Below are positions 8,135 to 16,097 of a stretch of 64,000 nucleotides of DNA, in pieces. The notes beneath the pieces are model-generated. The model was not told where the DNA came from. It saw only the letters and a program-made list of their open reading frames with translations, and did no database searches. The position numbers and the translations under genes are program-made. The stretch comes from Pseudomonas sp. WS 5079 (GTDB lineage Bacteria > Pseudomonadota > Gammaproteobacteria > Pseudomonadales > Pseudomonadaceae): the NCBI RefSeq assembly GCF_012985465.1, contig NZ_JAAQWN010000001.1, positions 1 through 64,000 of the forward strand, in the 5' to 3' direction. Position 1 is the stretch's first letter; the number at the start of each line of letters is the position of its first letter.

Positions 8135-8990
8135 TGGCCAAGCCTCCGAGGCGCAGGAACAGGCGCAGCTGGTTCACATCCGCCTGGCGACTGGCGGGCA
8201 GCGCACTGTAGCGGCGGCGGAACTCGGGTTTGAGCACCCTGACGCAACGGCGCTTGGGCGTGCGGATCACCATCATCAACGGGCTGAACGCGGTGCTGTA
8301 GACCTTGGCGCAAGGGCCCAGGTAGCTGGCGGCCAGGGTCTGGAATTCCTCCAGGGAGAACGCGGCCAGCAGCGAATTGCGGTAGTCCAGCAGGGTTTCG
8401 GCGTCTGCGCCGTCGCTGGCGCGCTCGACAAAGTAGTCGACGGACTCGATGGTTTTCAGGCGCCCGAAGTCATTCAGGTAGATCGCCCGGTCATTGCGCA
8501 GCACCCGGGAGATATTGCGAAAAGTGCCTTCCAACTGGCCGAGGTTTTCCAGGTGATGCAGGGCCATCGACGAGATCACCACATCCACGCTGCGGTCAGC
8601 GATCGTGGCGAGCCGGGTCATGTCATCTGCAATCAGCTGGACGTTGTCGATGCCTTGCTGGTGGCACGCTTCACGGGCCACCTCCAGCATATTCTGCGAC
8701 AGGTCCATGCCGATGAATTCGGCCCGTGGGTTGAGCCGTGCCACTTGCAGCAACAGGGCCGCCGGGCCGCAGCCGATGTCCAGCACCACGTCGCCGGGCT
8801 TGATCAGCGCGCACATCTGCGCACAGTGATAAAGGTGGGTGCCGGACAAGGCCTGGCCCTGGGCGGCGCTGTCGGCGTAGGACGCCACACTCTGCTGCTG
8901 TTCCATGACCAACGCAGGCTCGGGTATACGCTCGAAGGGCTGCTTGATCGTTATTTCTCTGAATATCGCGCGCAGCAATCCGCTGTCCAT
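8124..8990 (-). CDS. Class I SAM-dependent methyltransferase
   Basis: A 288-residue methyltransferase with the Rossmann motif I VLDIGCGPA at 69-77, an acidic motif II near FIGMDLS and a post-motif DVVISSMALHHL. This is the UbiE/Methyltransf_11-like fold used for small molecules. The ATG at 8990 is preceded by GGAGGAAGCAG, a strong ribosome-binding site, which decides the start over a longer open frame. It lies 34 bp after the acyltransferase gene and overlaps the next gene by 11 bp. The residues after about 220 are rich in Arg and unlike the core. O-, N- or C-methylation cannot be told apart from sequence. Confidence 0.85.
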   Translation of the reverse strand: MDSGLLRAIFREITIKQPFERIPEPALVMEQQQSVASYADSAAQGQALSGTHLYHCAQMCALIKPGDVVLDIGCGPAALLLQVARLNPRAEFIGMDLSQNMLEVAREACHQQGIDNVQLIADDMTRLATIADRSVDVVISSMALHHLENLGQLEGTFRNISRVLRNDRAIYLNDFGRLKTIESVDYFVERASDGADAETLLDYRNSLLAAFSLEEFQTLAASYLGPCAKVYSTAFSPLMMVIRTPKRRCVRVLKPEFRRRYSALPASRQADVNQLRLFLRLGGLASAF

Positions 8991-9024
8991 ACTGCTTCCT
9001 CCATGAAATGACGTTTGAACGTGC

Positions 9025-9954
9025 TTACGCCAGGGCCAGCGCCCGCTGGATCCGTGGCGACAGGTTGCGGCCATGCACGCCGCAGCGGGCCATATGGGTC
9101 AGCACTTCGTGCGCGTCCCAGTGGCGTACGCTGCCGGTGGCGGGCAGGCGGATGTGGGCGTAGTCGCTGCGGCAGAAAAAATCGAAGAAGTGCGTGCGCT
9201 GGCCTTCCACGGCAAACCCCAGGGAGGGACGCTGATAGGCCTGCTGGAATATCGCCGGCGCATCGCCCAGGTCCAGCGACAGGGGCAGCGACAAGGCGTT
9301 GTTGAGCTTGGTGTAGGGCTGCACCCGGCCCATGGGCGAGAAGAACAGCACATTGCGATAAAACGCCCCCGCCCGTGGGTGCACGGCGATCAGCAGCCGC
9401 TGCACCCCGCGAAAATGCATGGCCCAGCGAAACATCGCGTTGTAGAGCATCAACGGCACACCATTGCCGCGATACCCGGCGGCCACGGCCAGGGTGCCGA
9501 CCTCGGCCAGCCGCCCGCCCGCCAGGCGTTGCAGCACCACCTCATTGCCATGCACCTCTTCCAGGGGCAGGCCGAGCATGGAGTCTTCGATCAACGACAC
9601 CGTGCCGACGATCTGTCGGTCCTTGATCGCCACGAAGGTGGTAGTGCTGGGCAGCAGATGAAACGCGCAAAAGCGCATGCCGGCCCGGCACACCGTAGAG
9701 ATACCGCGCCGCGCATAGCTGTCGTTGACCAGGCGCAACGCCTCTTCGAGTTCGAACAGGCTTTGCACCGGGCGAAACTCAAAGCCTTCGATGGCCAGGG
9801 GATGGCGGGCGATACGCTGGATAAACAGGCGCCGATACAGCGCCGGGGGAATGTAGCGCTCCAGGGAAACCATGCTGTGGCGGATGACATCGACGCCACT
9901 GTGAATGCGTGGCTTCCTGCCGAAATTGGTCATCACTCGTTGACTGTGCAGCAT
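9025..9954 (-). CDS. FeeM-like N-acyl amino acid synthase (GNAT fold)
   Basis: A 309-residue acyltransferase resembling the FeeM long-chain N-acyl amino acid synthases and the LuxI/exosortase-linked acyltransferase fold. The core runs from about residue 55 (FEFRPVQSLFELEEALRL) through TTTFVAIKDRQIVGTVSLI near 104-122 to EVGTLAVAAGYRGNG at 151-165, the acyl-donor loop with the RGNG motif. FeeM proteins join fatty acyl chains from acyl carrier protein to tyrosine or related amines. The ATG at 9954 has a near-perfect AAGGAGGTG seven bases upstream. It is the first structural gene after the MarR regulator, so it probably makes the scaffold that later enzymes modify. The substrate is inferred. Confidence 0.7.
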   Translation of the reverse strand: MLHSQRVMTNFGRKPRIHSGVDVIRHSMVSLERYIPPALYRRLFIQRIARHPLAIEGFEFRPVQSLFELEEALRLVNDSYARRGISTVCRAGMRFCAFHLLPSTTTFVAIKDRQIVGTVSLIEDSMLGLPLEEVHGNEVVLQRLAGGRLAEVGTLAVAAGYRGNGVPLMLYNAMFRWAMHFRGVQRLLIAVHPRAGAFYRNVLFFSPMGRVQPYTKLNNALSLPLSLDLGDAPAIFQQAYQRPSLGFAVEGQRTHFFDFFCRSDYAHIRLPATGSVRHWDAHEVLTHMARCGVHGRNLSPRIQRALALA

Positions 9955-10004
9955 CAAACACCTCCTTGTGTGACTACCGCGATTGAAGCAATTGACGCCC
10001 GGGC

Positions 10005-10517
10005 CTAATGCCCATCCGGTAGTTGCTGGGACAGCGCGTGGCTGGCCGAGATGCAATAGATCGACTCGGACAACGCCTGGCGCTGTTCAAGGCTCAAGCC
10101 CTGGATGATGCCGCTGATCCAATCGGTGTGTTCGGCAAACACCTCATCGACCACGCGCTTACCGTCGGCGGTCAGGCTGATGATCAGCTTGCGCCGGTCG
10201 GTAGGGTCGGTCTTGCGCTTGATAAAGCCGTCGCCCTGCAGGCCATCGAGCAAGCCGGTCACGGTGCCGGTGGTGATCGACAGGCGCGTCGCCAATTCCA
10301 GTGGCGACAGTTTCCCGCCGGCGCTCTTGAGGGTGAGCATGATGACGAAGCGGCCCTCCGACAGGTTGTAGCGGGCCAGGCGGATGGCACACACACGATT
10401 GATCGCGGCCGCAGCCGACAGCAGCTCGAAGCACAGCTTGACGCTGTCCCTGACCTCGGCTGGCACCCCGTCAAGCTCGCGCAGCATGATGTGGTGTTTG
10501 TTCTCTAAAATATTCAT
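10005..10517 (-). CDS. MarR-family transcriptional regulator
   Basis: A 170-residue winged-helix regulator. The HTH lies around KLSPLELATRLSITTGTVTGLLDGL, followed by the wing signature KTDPTDRRKLIISLT typical of MarR (the DxRxxR motif). MarR proteins usually repress their own operon and let go when bound by a phenolic or similar ligand. It is the first gene of the minus-strand operon, 50 bp before the acyltransferase. No ribosome-binding site precedes ATG 10517 and the predicted transcript start is only a few bases upstream, so translation may be nearly leaderless; ATG 10487 is the alternative start. Confidence 0.88.
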   Translation of the reverse strand: MNILENKHHIMLRELDGVPAEVRDSVKLCFELLSAAAAINRVCAIRLARYNLSEGRFVIMLTLKSAGGKLSPLELATRLSITTGTVTGLLDGLQGDGFIKRKTDPTDRRKLIISLTADGKRVVDEVFAEHTDWISGIIQGLSLEQRQALSESIYCISASHALSQQLPDGH

Positions 10518-10552
10518 AAGGCGCAGTTTATCTTGGTGCCTTACTAAGTCAA
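10517..10552 (-). promoter_or_regulatory. Candidate promoter and MarR operator of the nine-gene operon
   Basis: On the minus strand TTGACT (10547-10552) and TAAACT (10525-10530) are 16 bp apart, a plausible sigma-70 promoter. The inverted repeat TAAGGCGC (10517-10524) and GTGCCTTA (10536-10543) brackets the -10 element, with one mismatch between the arms, and touches the start codon. This is where a self-repressing MarR protein would bind. Read by eye only. Confidence 0.5.
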
Positions 10553-10695
10553 CATTTTGTTTATTCTTCGTTGCAAGCACGGGGCAGGGCGCTTCGATCG
10601 GCAAGGTTTGTGGTGCAAAACCACAGTGAGTATGTTTGAGGCGGATGCCAGTTTTTGGGCGAGCATTGTCAGTGGCCGGCAACTACTGACCGCGC

Positions 10696-11313
10696 TCAAC
10701 CGAGGAGTTCTTCGCCGAGCAGCACCCCGGCAATCACGATCATTGCCGCGCCCGAAACGCCGCTGACATAGCGCGCGGCAACCGGACGTGCCTGCAACAC
10801 GGCCTGCGCGCCAAACCCCACTAGCAGGTAGACCACCGCACAGCTGAGGGTATGAATCAGCCCTAGCAGCACCATCTGCAGCGACACCGGCCAGGTGGCA
10901 CCAGGCTCGGTGAACTGGGGCAACAGCGCGAGGAACAGCAGGAAAACCTTGGGGTTCAGTCCACTGATGCACAACCCCTTGAGCATCCAGCGCTGCCAGC
11001 TATTGGCCTCCCGGCTGGCGTGCGCATGGGGTGTGGCAGGGTGGGCCAGCATATTGATGCCGAGCCACAGCAAGTAGCCGGCCCCGGCAACCGTCAGCAC
11101 TGACAGCGCAGCAGGGTGACGGGTCACCAGGCTACCCACGCCGCCCGCCACGACCAGGGTGGCAAGTAAGTGGCCGCACAGCAGCCCAGCCACTGCGGGG
11201 ATGACCCTGCGCCCCTTCAAGCCCGCCGCAATCGCGTAGGCCCAATCGGCGCCGGGCGTCAGCACAAACAGAATCGACACTGCCCAAAAGGCAAGCACAG
11301 CGGTCCACGTCAT
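10696..11313 (-). CDS. LysE/RhtB-family amino acid exporter
   Basis: A 205-residue inner-membrane protein with about six hydrophobic helices and the LysE/RhtB opening pattern FVLTPGADWAYAIAAGLKGR near residues 16-35, followed by GLNPKVFLLFLALLPQF near 114-130, the second conserved loop. Members export amino acids or analogues. It is transcribed away from the adjacent AsnC/Lrp-type gene, and such pairs usually work with the regulator sensing the exported amino acid and switching the exporter on. The exact substrate cannot be given. Confidence 0.88.
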   Translation of the reverse strand: MTWTAVLAFWAVSILFVLTPGADWAYAIAAGLKGRRVIPAVAGLLCGHLLATLVVAGGVGSLVTRHPAALSVLTVAGAGYLLWLGINMLAHPATPHAHASREANSWQRWMLKGLCISGLNPKVFLLFLALLPQFTEPGATWPVSLQMVLLGLIHTLSCAVVYLLVGFGAQAVLQARPVAARYVSGVSGAAMIVIAGVLLGEELLG

Positions 11314-11353
11314 TGTTTTGTTCTCCCTGTAGGAATGTGCAGGAAGAATAATG

Positions 11354-11370
11354 AAATTCAGTTAGAATTT
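11354..11370. promoter_or_regulatory. Inverted repeat between lysE-like and asnC-like genes
   Basis: AAATTC-N5-GAATTT is a perfect six-base inverted repeat (11354-11359 and 11365-11370) in the 106-bp divergent intergenic region. AT-rich inverted repeats of this spacing are typical of Lrp/AsnC sites, so this is a candidate operator for the regulator encoded at 11420. Confidence 0.4.
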
Positions 11371-11419
11371 GCTTTCAAAGATACCTGGCGCAAGGCCTTG
11401 AATTGGGAGAATCTTCTAA

Positions 11420-11872
11420 GTGGACCGAATTGATCGAAAGATTCTCTGCGAGCTGCAAAAAGACGGGCGCCTGTCGGTCACCGAGCTTGCCGACCGTGTG
11501 GGGCTGAGCCTTTCCCCGTGCCATCGACGGGTCAAGGCCCTGGAGGAGTCCGGGGTACTGCTCGGCTACCGCGCCTTGCTGGACCCCGGCGCAGTCGGCC
11601 TGAACTTCTCGGCAATGGTCTTTGTCACCCTGCGCGAAGGCGACCGGCCCGCAGTGGCGGCCTTTGAAGCGGCGTTGCTGGAAATTGCCCAGGTAGTGGA
11701 TGCCCAGCGCCTGTTCGGCGAGCCGGATTACCTGCTGCATGTGATCACCCAGGATCTGCCGGCCTTTCAACGGCTCTACGATGAGAGCCTGTCGACACTG
11801 CCCAACGTGCAGCGCCTGACTTCGACCCTGGTGATGAAACGGGTGATCCAGGACCGTCCGCTACCGTTGTGA
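11420..11872 (+). CDS. Lrp/AsnC-family transcriptional regulator
   Basis: A 150-residue regulator with an N-terminal HTH (DRIDRKILCELQKDGRLS, then ELADRVGLSLSPCHRRVKAL) and a C-terminal RAM/AsnC ligand-binding domain. The start is GTG at 11420 with GGGAG about ten bases upstream; the protein begins exactly at the usual DxxDxxIL pattern. It is divergent from a LysE-family exporter 106 bp away and most likely controls it in response to an amino acid. Confidence 0.88.
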   Translation: MDRIDRKILCELQKDGRLSVTELADRVGLSLSPCHRRVKALEESGVLLGYRALLDPGAVGLNFSAMVFVTLREGDRPAVAAFEAALLEIAQVVDAQRLFGEPDYLLHVITQDLPAFQRLYDESLSTLPNVQRLTSTLVMKRVIQDRPLPL

Positions 11873-11922
11873 TCATGGCGTAGCGCCTCATTGGTGCGGC
11901 GCTCCCATGCGCCGTGAGGCCC

Positions 11923-12669
11923 CTACGTCACCTCGGTGCGCGGCTTGCTCACCGACCGGCTGGCCAGCAGCCCCAGCTCGAACAGAATCCACATCGGCAC
12001 CGCCAGCATGGTTTGCGAAAACACATCGGGCGGGGTCAGCAGCATGCCCACCACAAAGCAGCCGACGATCACATAGGGCCGGCTCTTTTGCAGGGTCTGG
12101 ACATCGGTAATCCCGGCCCAGATCACCAAGAAGGTGGCCACCGGGATTTCAAAGGCCAAGCCGAACGCCAGCAACAGCGCGAGGATGAAGTCCAGGTACA
12201 GGGCGATATCGGTCATCATCGCCACGCCGTCCGGGGTCACGCTGGTAAAGAAGCCGAACATCATCGGGAACACCAGGAAAAACGCGAACGCCATGCCCGC
12301 GTAAAACAGCACTACGCTGGCGGCTAGCAACCAGGCGGCGGTGCGGCGTTCCTGGCGATACACCGCCGGTGCGATCATGCCCCAGGCCTGGTGCAGCAAC
12401 AGCGGCATGCTGATGAACAGGGCGATCATCATGGTCAGCTTGAGCGGCGCCAGAAACGGCGAGGTCACCCCGGTGGCAATCATGGTTGCGCCGCTGGGCA
12501 GGAAATCGCGCAACGGCTGCGAGACGAAACTGTAGAGCTGCTGCGCAAAGGGGAACAACGCGCAAAACACCAGGAGGATCGCCAGGACGCAGCGCACCAG
12601 GCGCGAGCGCAGCCGGGTCAGGTGGCCGGTCACCGACAGGCGCGGGGCAGGCAAGGGCAGGTCGCTCAT
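11923..12669 (-). CDS. tatC: Sec-independent translocase subunit TatC
   Basis: A 248-residue inner-membrane protein with six hydrophobic segments, the twin-arginine signal-peptide receptor of the Tat translocase. It begins with HLTRLRSRLVRC, the TatC equivalent of HLxELRxRL, and has the conserved loop FALFPFAQQLYSFVSQPL-type segment and LTPPDVFSQ near the end. The start at 12669 overlaps the tatB stop as ATGA. It is shorter at the N-terminus than many TatC proteins and lacks the usual Glu in HLxELR, having Thr-Arg instead. Confidence 0.92.
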   Translation of the reverse strand: MSDLPLPAPRLSVTGHLTRLRSRLVRCVLAILLVFCALFPFAQQLYSFVSQPLRDFLPSGATMIATGVTSPFLAPLKLTMMIALFISMPLLLHQAWGMIAPAVYRQERRTAAWLLAASVVLFYAGMAFAFFLVFPMMFGFFTSVTPDGVAMMTDIALYLDFILALLLAFGLAFEIPVATFLVIWAGITDVQTLQKSRPYVIVGCFVVGMLLTPPDVFSQTMLAVPMWILFELGLLASRSVSKPRTEVT

Positions 12670-12959
12670 GGGGCAGGTTGTCCTGGGGAGGTGGTGGTGG
12701 CTGGCGGCGGGGCCTCCAGGCGGATACCGTCGCGCAGTTGCTGCTCCAGTTGCCGCAAGGGTTGCTGGTCGATGCTTTGCAACAGGTGCTCGTGGTCCAG
12801 TTCCTGGGTGACCTGGGCCTTGAGCGTATTCATCGCCCGCTTGGCCCGGCCCAGCCACAGCCCGGCATTGCGCGCGGCAATCGGCAGGCGTTCGGGGCCC
12901 AGCACCAGCAGAGCCACCAGGCCCACCAGCAGCAGTTCGCTAAACCCGATATCGAACAT
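12666..12959 (-). CDS. tatB: Sec-independent translocase subunit TatB
   Basis: A 97-residue protein with one N-terminal membrane helix ([26 protein letters not shown]), the conserved TatB start and Gly-Pro hinge, followed by an amphipathic helix and a long coiled tail. It forms the substrate-receptor complex with TatC. It overlaps tatA by one base at the start (TGATG) and tatC by four at the end. Confidence 0.93.
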   Translation of the reverse strand: MFDIGFSELLLVGLVALLVLGPERLPIAARNAGLWLGRAKRAMNTLKAQVTQELDHEHLLQSIDQQPLRQLEQQLRDGIRLEAPPPATTTSPGQPAP

Positions 12960-13174
12960 CAGTGTTTGCTGTCTGCAGGTCGCTGAGGTTCGCCTTGCAC
13001 CTCAAGGCTGGTCTTTTGCGCCGCCTGGGCGCCCGGTTCGTTGCCCATGGAGGAGCGAAAGCCCTTGATGGCCTCACCCACATCACTGCCCAGGCCCTTG
13101 AGGCGCCGGGTGCCGAACAGCATCACCACGATCAGCAGCACGATGACCAGTTGCCAAATCCCTATACCACCCAT
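12959..13174 (-). CDS. tatA: Sec-independent translocase subunit TatA
   Basis: A 71-residue protein with a short N-terminal helix beginning [17 protein letters not shown] and the [10 protein letters not shown] hinge that defines TatA, followed by an amphipathic helix and a polar tail. It builds the translocation pore. ATG 13174 follows GGAGT; an in-frame ATG at 13192 lacks such a site. It is first in tatABC and divergent from gspK. Confidence 0.93.
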   Translation of the reverse strand: MGGIGIWQLVIVLLIVVMLFGTRRLKGLGSDVGEAIKGFRSSMGNEPGAQAAQKTSLEVQGEPQRPADSKH

Positions 13175-13335
13175 AACGCCACTCCAAGCCATTGATTTGA
13201 AATATGAAGGCGCAGTTTGCCGAGGCTTTATGACGGCGCGGTGACGTTTTTGCGGGAATTGTGTGAGCCTGCCACCTGGTTGAAACATCCACTGTGTTGA
13301 CTGTCGCCAGGATCTACATAAAAGGTGGCTGGGCA

Positions 13336-14301
13336 ATGGACAGAAATCGGCAGCAGGGGGCGGCGTTGTTGATGGTGCTGGTGGCCCTGGCGATGCTGGC
13401 GGGCGGCATGGCCTGGATGGTCGAGCAGGGGCGCCAGCAGGTCGACAGCGTGCGTCTGGTGCAGCAGCGCGTGCAGGCGCGGGCGATCGAGCGGGCGGCG
13501 CTGGCCTTTACCGAGCAGGCCCTGCAAGACCCGTTGTGGCGCGCCAGCCCGTTGTTCTGGCAGGCCATGCGCGGGCAGCCGCTGGCTTATGACTTCAAGG
13601 GGGGCAAGGCGAGCATTCAGATTCGCGACCTGCACACCTGCTTCAACGTCAACGCGCTGATCGGCCCTGAAGCCGAGCGTGCCCAGCGTCAATTGGTGCA
13701 TTTGCTGGGGGCGGACATGGCCGCCGAACGCCTGGCCCAGACCCTGGCCGACTGGCTCGACGCCGACCAGCAGACCCGCCTGCAAGGTGCCGAAAGCAAC
13801 GAATACCTGCGCCAGTCGCCACCGCGCCTGGCGGCCAATCAACGCATGCGCGATATCAGCGAGCTGAACCTGCTGGCGCTGCCCGACCCACTGCGGGCGT
13901 TGCGCTACCCGCAGTTATGCAGCCTGGACGAGACCGCCGGCTGGCGCCTGAACGCCAATGCGCTGAACCTGGAAATGCTGCCGCTGCTGGATGCGTTGTA
14001 CGAGGGCGAAGTGTCGCGTTCGGTGCTGACCCGCCTGGTCAGCGCCCGCCCGGCGGGGGGCTATCGCGATGCAGGCGAACTGCGCCAGGCGCTGGGGGCG
14101 ATGGATGACGCGATGTTTGAGCGTTTGAGCGAAGGTCTGCAGCTCAATGGTGACCACTTCCTGCTGCAACTGGACATCGACCTGGATGGCCAGCGGTTTC
14201 GCAGCCAGTACCGTGTCGAAGCGCAGGGCGTGGTGAAATGGCATGCGCGAGTGCCGGCGCAGGGCATGTTACTGCGCTCGCGGGAGCCTTTGCCGTTATA
14301 G
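13336..14301 (+). CDS. gspK: Type II secretion minor pseudopilin GspK
   Basis: A 321-residue GspK-like protein. The N-terminus has a prepilin-peptidase site, RQQG before [13 protein letters not shown], lacking the Glu at +5 as GspK proteins do. The body has [15 protein letters not shown] and a tyrosine/leucine pattern ([17 protein letters not shown]) as in the GspK SAM-like domains. ATG 13336 has AAAGGTGG upstream. No other type II secretion genes are nearby, so it is an orphan, divergent from tatABC, whose exported proteins T2SS often handles. It could serve a system encoded elsewhere or be a remnant. Confidence 0.85.
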   Translation: MDRNRQQGAALLMVLVALAMLAGGMAWMVEQGRQQVDSVRLVQQRVQARAIERAALAFTEQALQDPLWRASPLFWQAMRGQPLAYDFKGGKASIQIRDLHTCFNVNALIGPEAERAQRQLVHLLGADMAAERLAQTLADWLDADQQTRLQGAESNEYLRQSPPRLAANQRMRDISELNLLALPDPLRALRYPQLCSLDETAGWRLNANALNLEMLPLLDALYEGEVSRSVLTRLVSARPAGGYRDAGELRQALGAMDDAMFERLSEGLQLNGDHFLLQLDIDLDGQRFRSQYRVEAQGVVKWHARVPAQGMLLRSREPLPL

Positions 14302-14445
14302 CGCGATAGCCCAGGCAGTGTAAGCGTTGGCTTGCCCGCGATGACGGTGGTGCAGTTACCATTTTTGCCGGCTGGTAGACCGCTGTCGCAGGCAAGCTCC
14401 CCCATGGATCTGCCCGGTTGTAGATTTTGAGTGCAGCACAAACCC

Positions 14446-15340
14446 TGTAGGAGCTGTCGAGCTTTAGCGAGGCGGCGATAGCGGTGGCCCAGCCAACATC
14501 AATGCCAGCCATACCGTCGCCATCGCAGCCTCGCTGGGGCTCGACAGCTCCTACATTATTTTTTGCCCGGCTGGCATGACGTGTTCGCTGTAGGTCGCCA
14601 GCGTCAAGGGTCCGCAGATCCCGCAAATCCCGATGAACCCTGTAGGAGCTGTCGAGCTTTAGCGAGGCTGCGATAGCGGTGGCCCAGCCAACATCAATGC
14701 CAGCCATACCGCCGCCATCGCCGCCTCGCCGGGGCTCGACAGCTCCTACATTATTTTTGCCCAGCTGGCATGGCGTGGTCGCTGTAGGCCGCCAGCGTCA
14801 AGGATCCGCAGATCCCGCAAACCCCGATGAACCCTGTAGGAGCTGTCGAGCCCCAGCGAGGCGGCGATAGCGGTGGCTCAGCCAACATCAATGCCAGCCA
14901 TACCGCCGCCATCGCCGCCTCGCCGGGGCTCGACAGCTCCTACATTATTTTTGCCCAGCTGGCATGACGTGTTCGCTGTAGGCCGCCAGCGTCAAGGATC
15001 CGCAGATCCCGCAAATCCCGATGAACCCTGTAGGAGCTGTCGAGCCTTCGCGAGGCTGCGATAGCGGTGGCTCAGCCAACATCAATGCCAGCCATGCCGC
15101 CGCCATCGCAGCCTCGCCGGGGCTCGACAGCTCCTACATTATTTTTTGCCCGGCTGGCATGACGTGTTCGCTGTAGGTCGCCAGCGTCGAGGATCCGCAG
15201 AACCCGCAAACCCCGATGAACCCTGTAGGAGCTGTCGAGCTTTAGCGAGGCGGCGAAAGCGGTGGCTCAGCCAACATCAATGCCAGCCATACCGCCGCCA
15301 TCGCCGCCTCGCTGGGGCTCGACAGCTCCTACATTGATTT
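14446..15340. repeat. Five-unit 194-195-bp tandem array of long hairpins
   Basis: TGTAGGAGCTGTCGAGC begins at 14446, 14641, 14835, 15029 and 15224, giving units of 194 or 195 bp. In each unit this arm is followed about 90 bp later by its inverted partner ending in GACAGCTCCTACA, with inner pairing of CGAGGCGGCGATAGCGG against CCGCCATCGCCGCCTCG, so every unit can form a stem-loop of about 110 bases. The linker carries GGATCCGCAGATCCCGCAAA. It fills the space between gspK and the outer-membrane gene, and 14302-14445 holds degenerate REP-like arms. Short frames inside it are not genes. Confidence 0.93.
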
Positions 15341-15352
15341 CCCTCCGGTGTT

Positions 15353-16081
15353 TCAGAACCGCAGGGTAGCCCCCGTCGTCAGCCAGCGGTCGCGATCCCC
15401 GGTCAGGTTGTGCCCGACCACCAGGTCCACATCCACTTGCTGACCCAGATGCACTCGCGGCCCGGCTTGCCAGGCCTGGTCGCCGCCTTGCTGGCCGTAG
15501 CGTTCTGCCAATAGCGTCAATGAGTCCGCCAAGCGGTATTCCAGGCCTGTGCCCCAGGTCAGTCGGTGGTTTTGTTCGCCATTGTCATAGGCATGGGCCC
15601 AGCCGGCATTGAGGTTCAAGCTCAGTGTCTCGAACGCTTGCCAGGTCAGCGGCAGGCCCAGGTCGGCGCCGTCGAACGGATGCCGGCGGTCCAGCGCGAT
15701 ATGCGCCGCCGCCGCCCAGGCGATCTCCACGCCCGCATCCTGCCAGGCCCACAATGAACCCTTGAGTTGCGGGCTGAGTTGGGTCTGCTCAGGGTCATCC
15801 TCGAGGGCCGTGCCCCATTGCAGGTTGGGCAATGCCCTCGACGTACAGGCTGTAGAGAACGTGGTGCGCTGTGTTGAACGGGTGTAGCCGGCGTCGACAT
15901 TGCATTCGCCGGGGGCGTTGATGGCGCCATCATCGACCACGTAGGAACCGCCTGCGGCGAACGCCTTGGACACCAGGCCAACGGCCAGGGTCGCGCCGAT
16001 AAAGACCAGGTTGCGGCGCAGCGCTCGTTGCCGCGACGCCGGCAGCCACTCGAAGGCAGCCAGGAAGGTGTGTTTGTGCAT
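15353..16081 (-). CDS. Predicted outer-membrane beta-barrel protein
   Basis: A 242-residue protein I do not recognise. It has a signal sequence with hydrophobic core LVFIGATLAVGLVSKAFA, cleavage probably after FAA near residue 43, then about 200 residues of alternating amphipathic strands (YTRSTQRTTFS, LSLNLNAGWAHAY, HRLTWGTGLEYRL) ending in phenylalanine, the C-terminal residue typical of outer-membrane barrels. It starts 16 bp after mgtA with GGAG eight bases upstream, so it is probably cotranscribed with the magnesium pump. It could be a magnesium-starvation porin-like protein; that is inference. Confidence 0.6.
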   Translation of the reverse strand: MHKHTFLAAFEWLPASRQRALRRNLVFIGATLAVGLVSKAFAAGGSYVVDDGAINAPGECNVDAGYTRSTQRTTFSTACTSRALPNLQWGTALEDDPEQTQLSPQLKGSLWAWQDAGVEIAWAAAAHIALDRRHPFDGADLGLPLTWQAFETLSLNLNAGWAHAYDNGEQNHRLTWGTGLEYRLADSLTLLAERYGQQGGDQAWQAGPRVHLGQQVDVDLVVGHNLTGDRDRWLTTGATLRF

Positions 16082-16097
16082 GGGATTATGCTCCGGC

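Noticed and set aside
14679..15337. Three open frames of 63 codons in the second array
   Set aside because: They are copies of the same repeat unit and have no ribosome-binding site.
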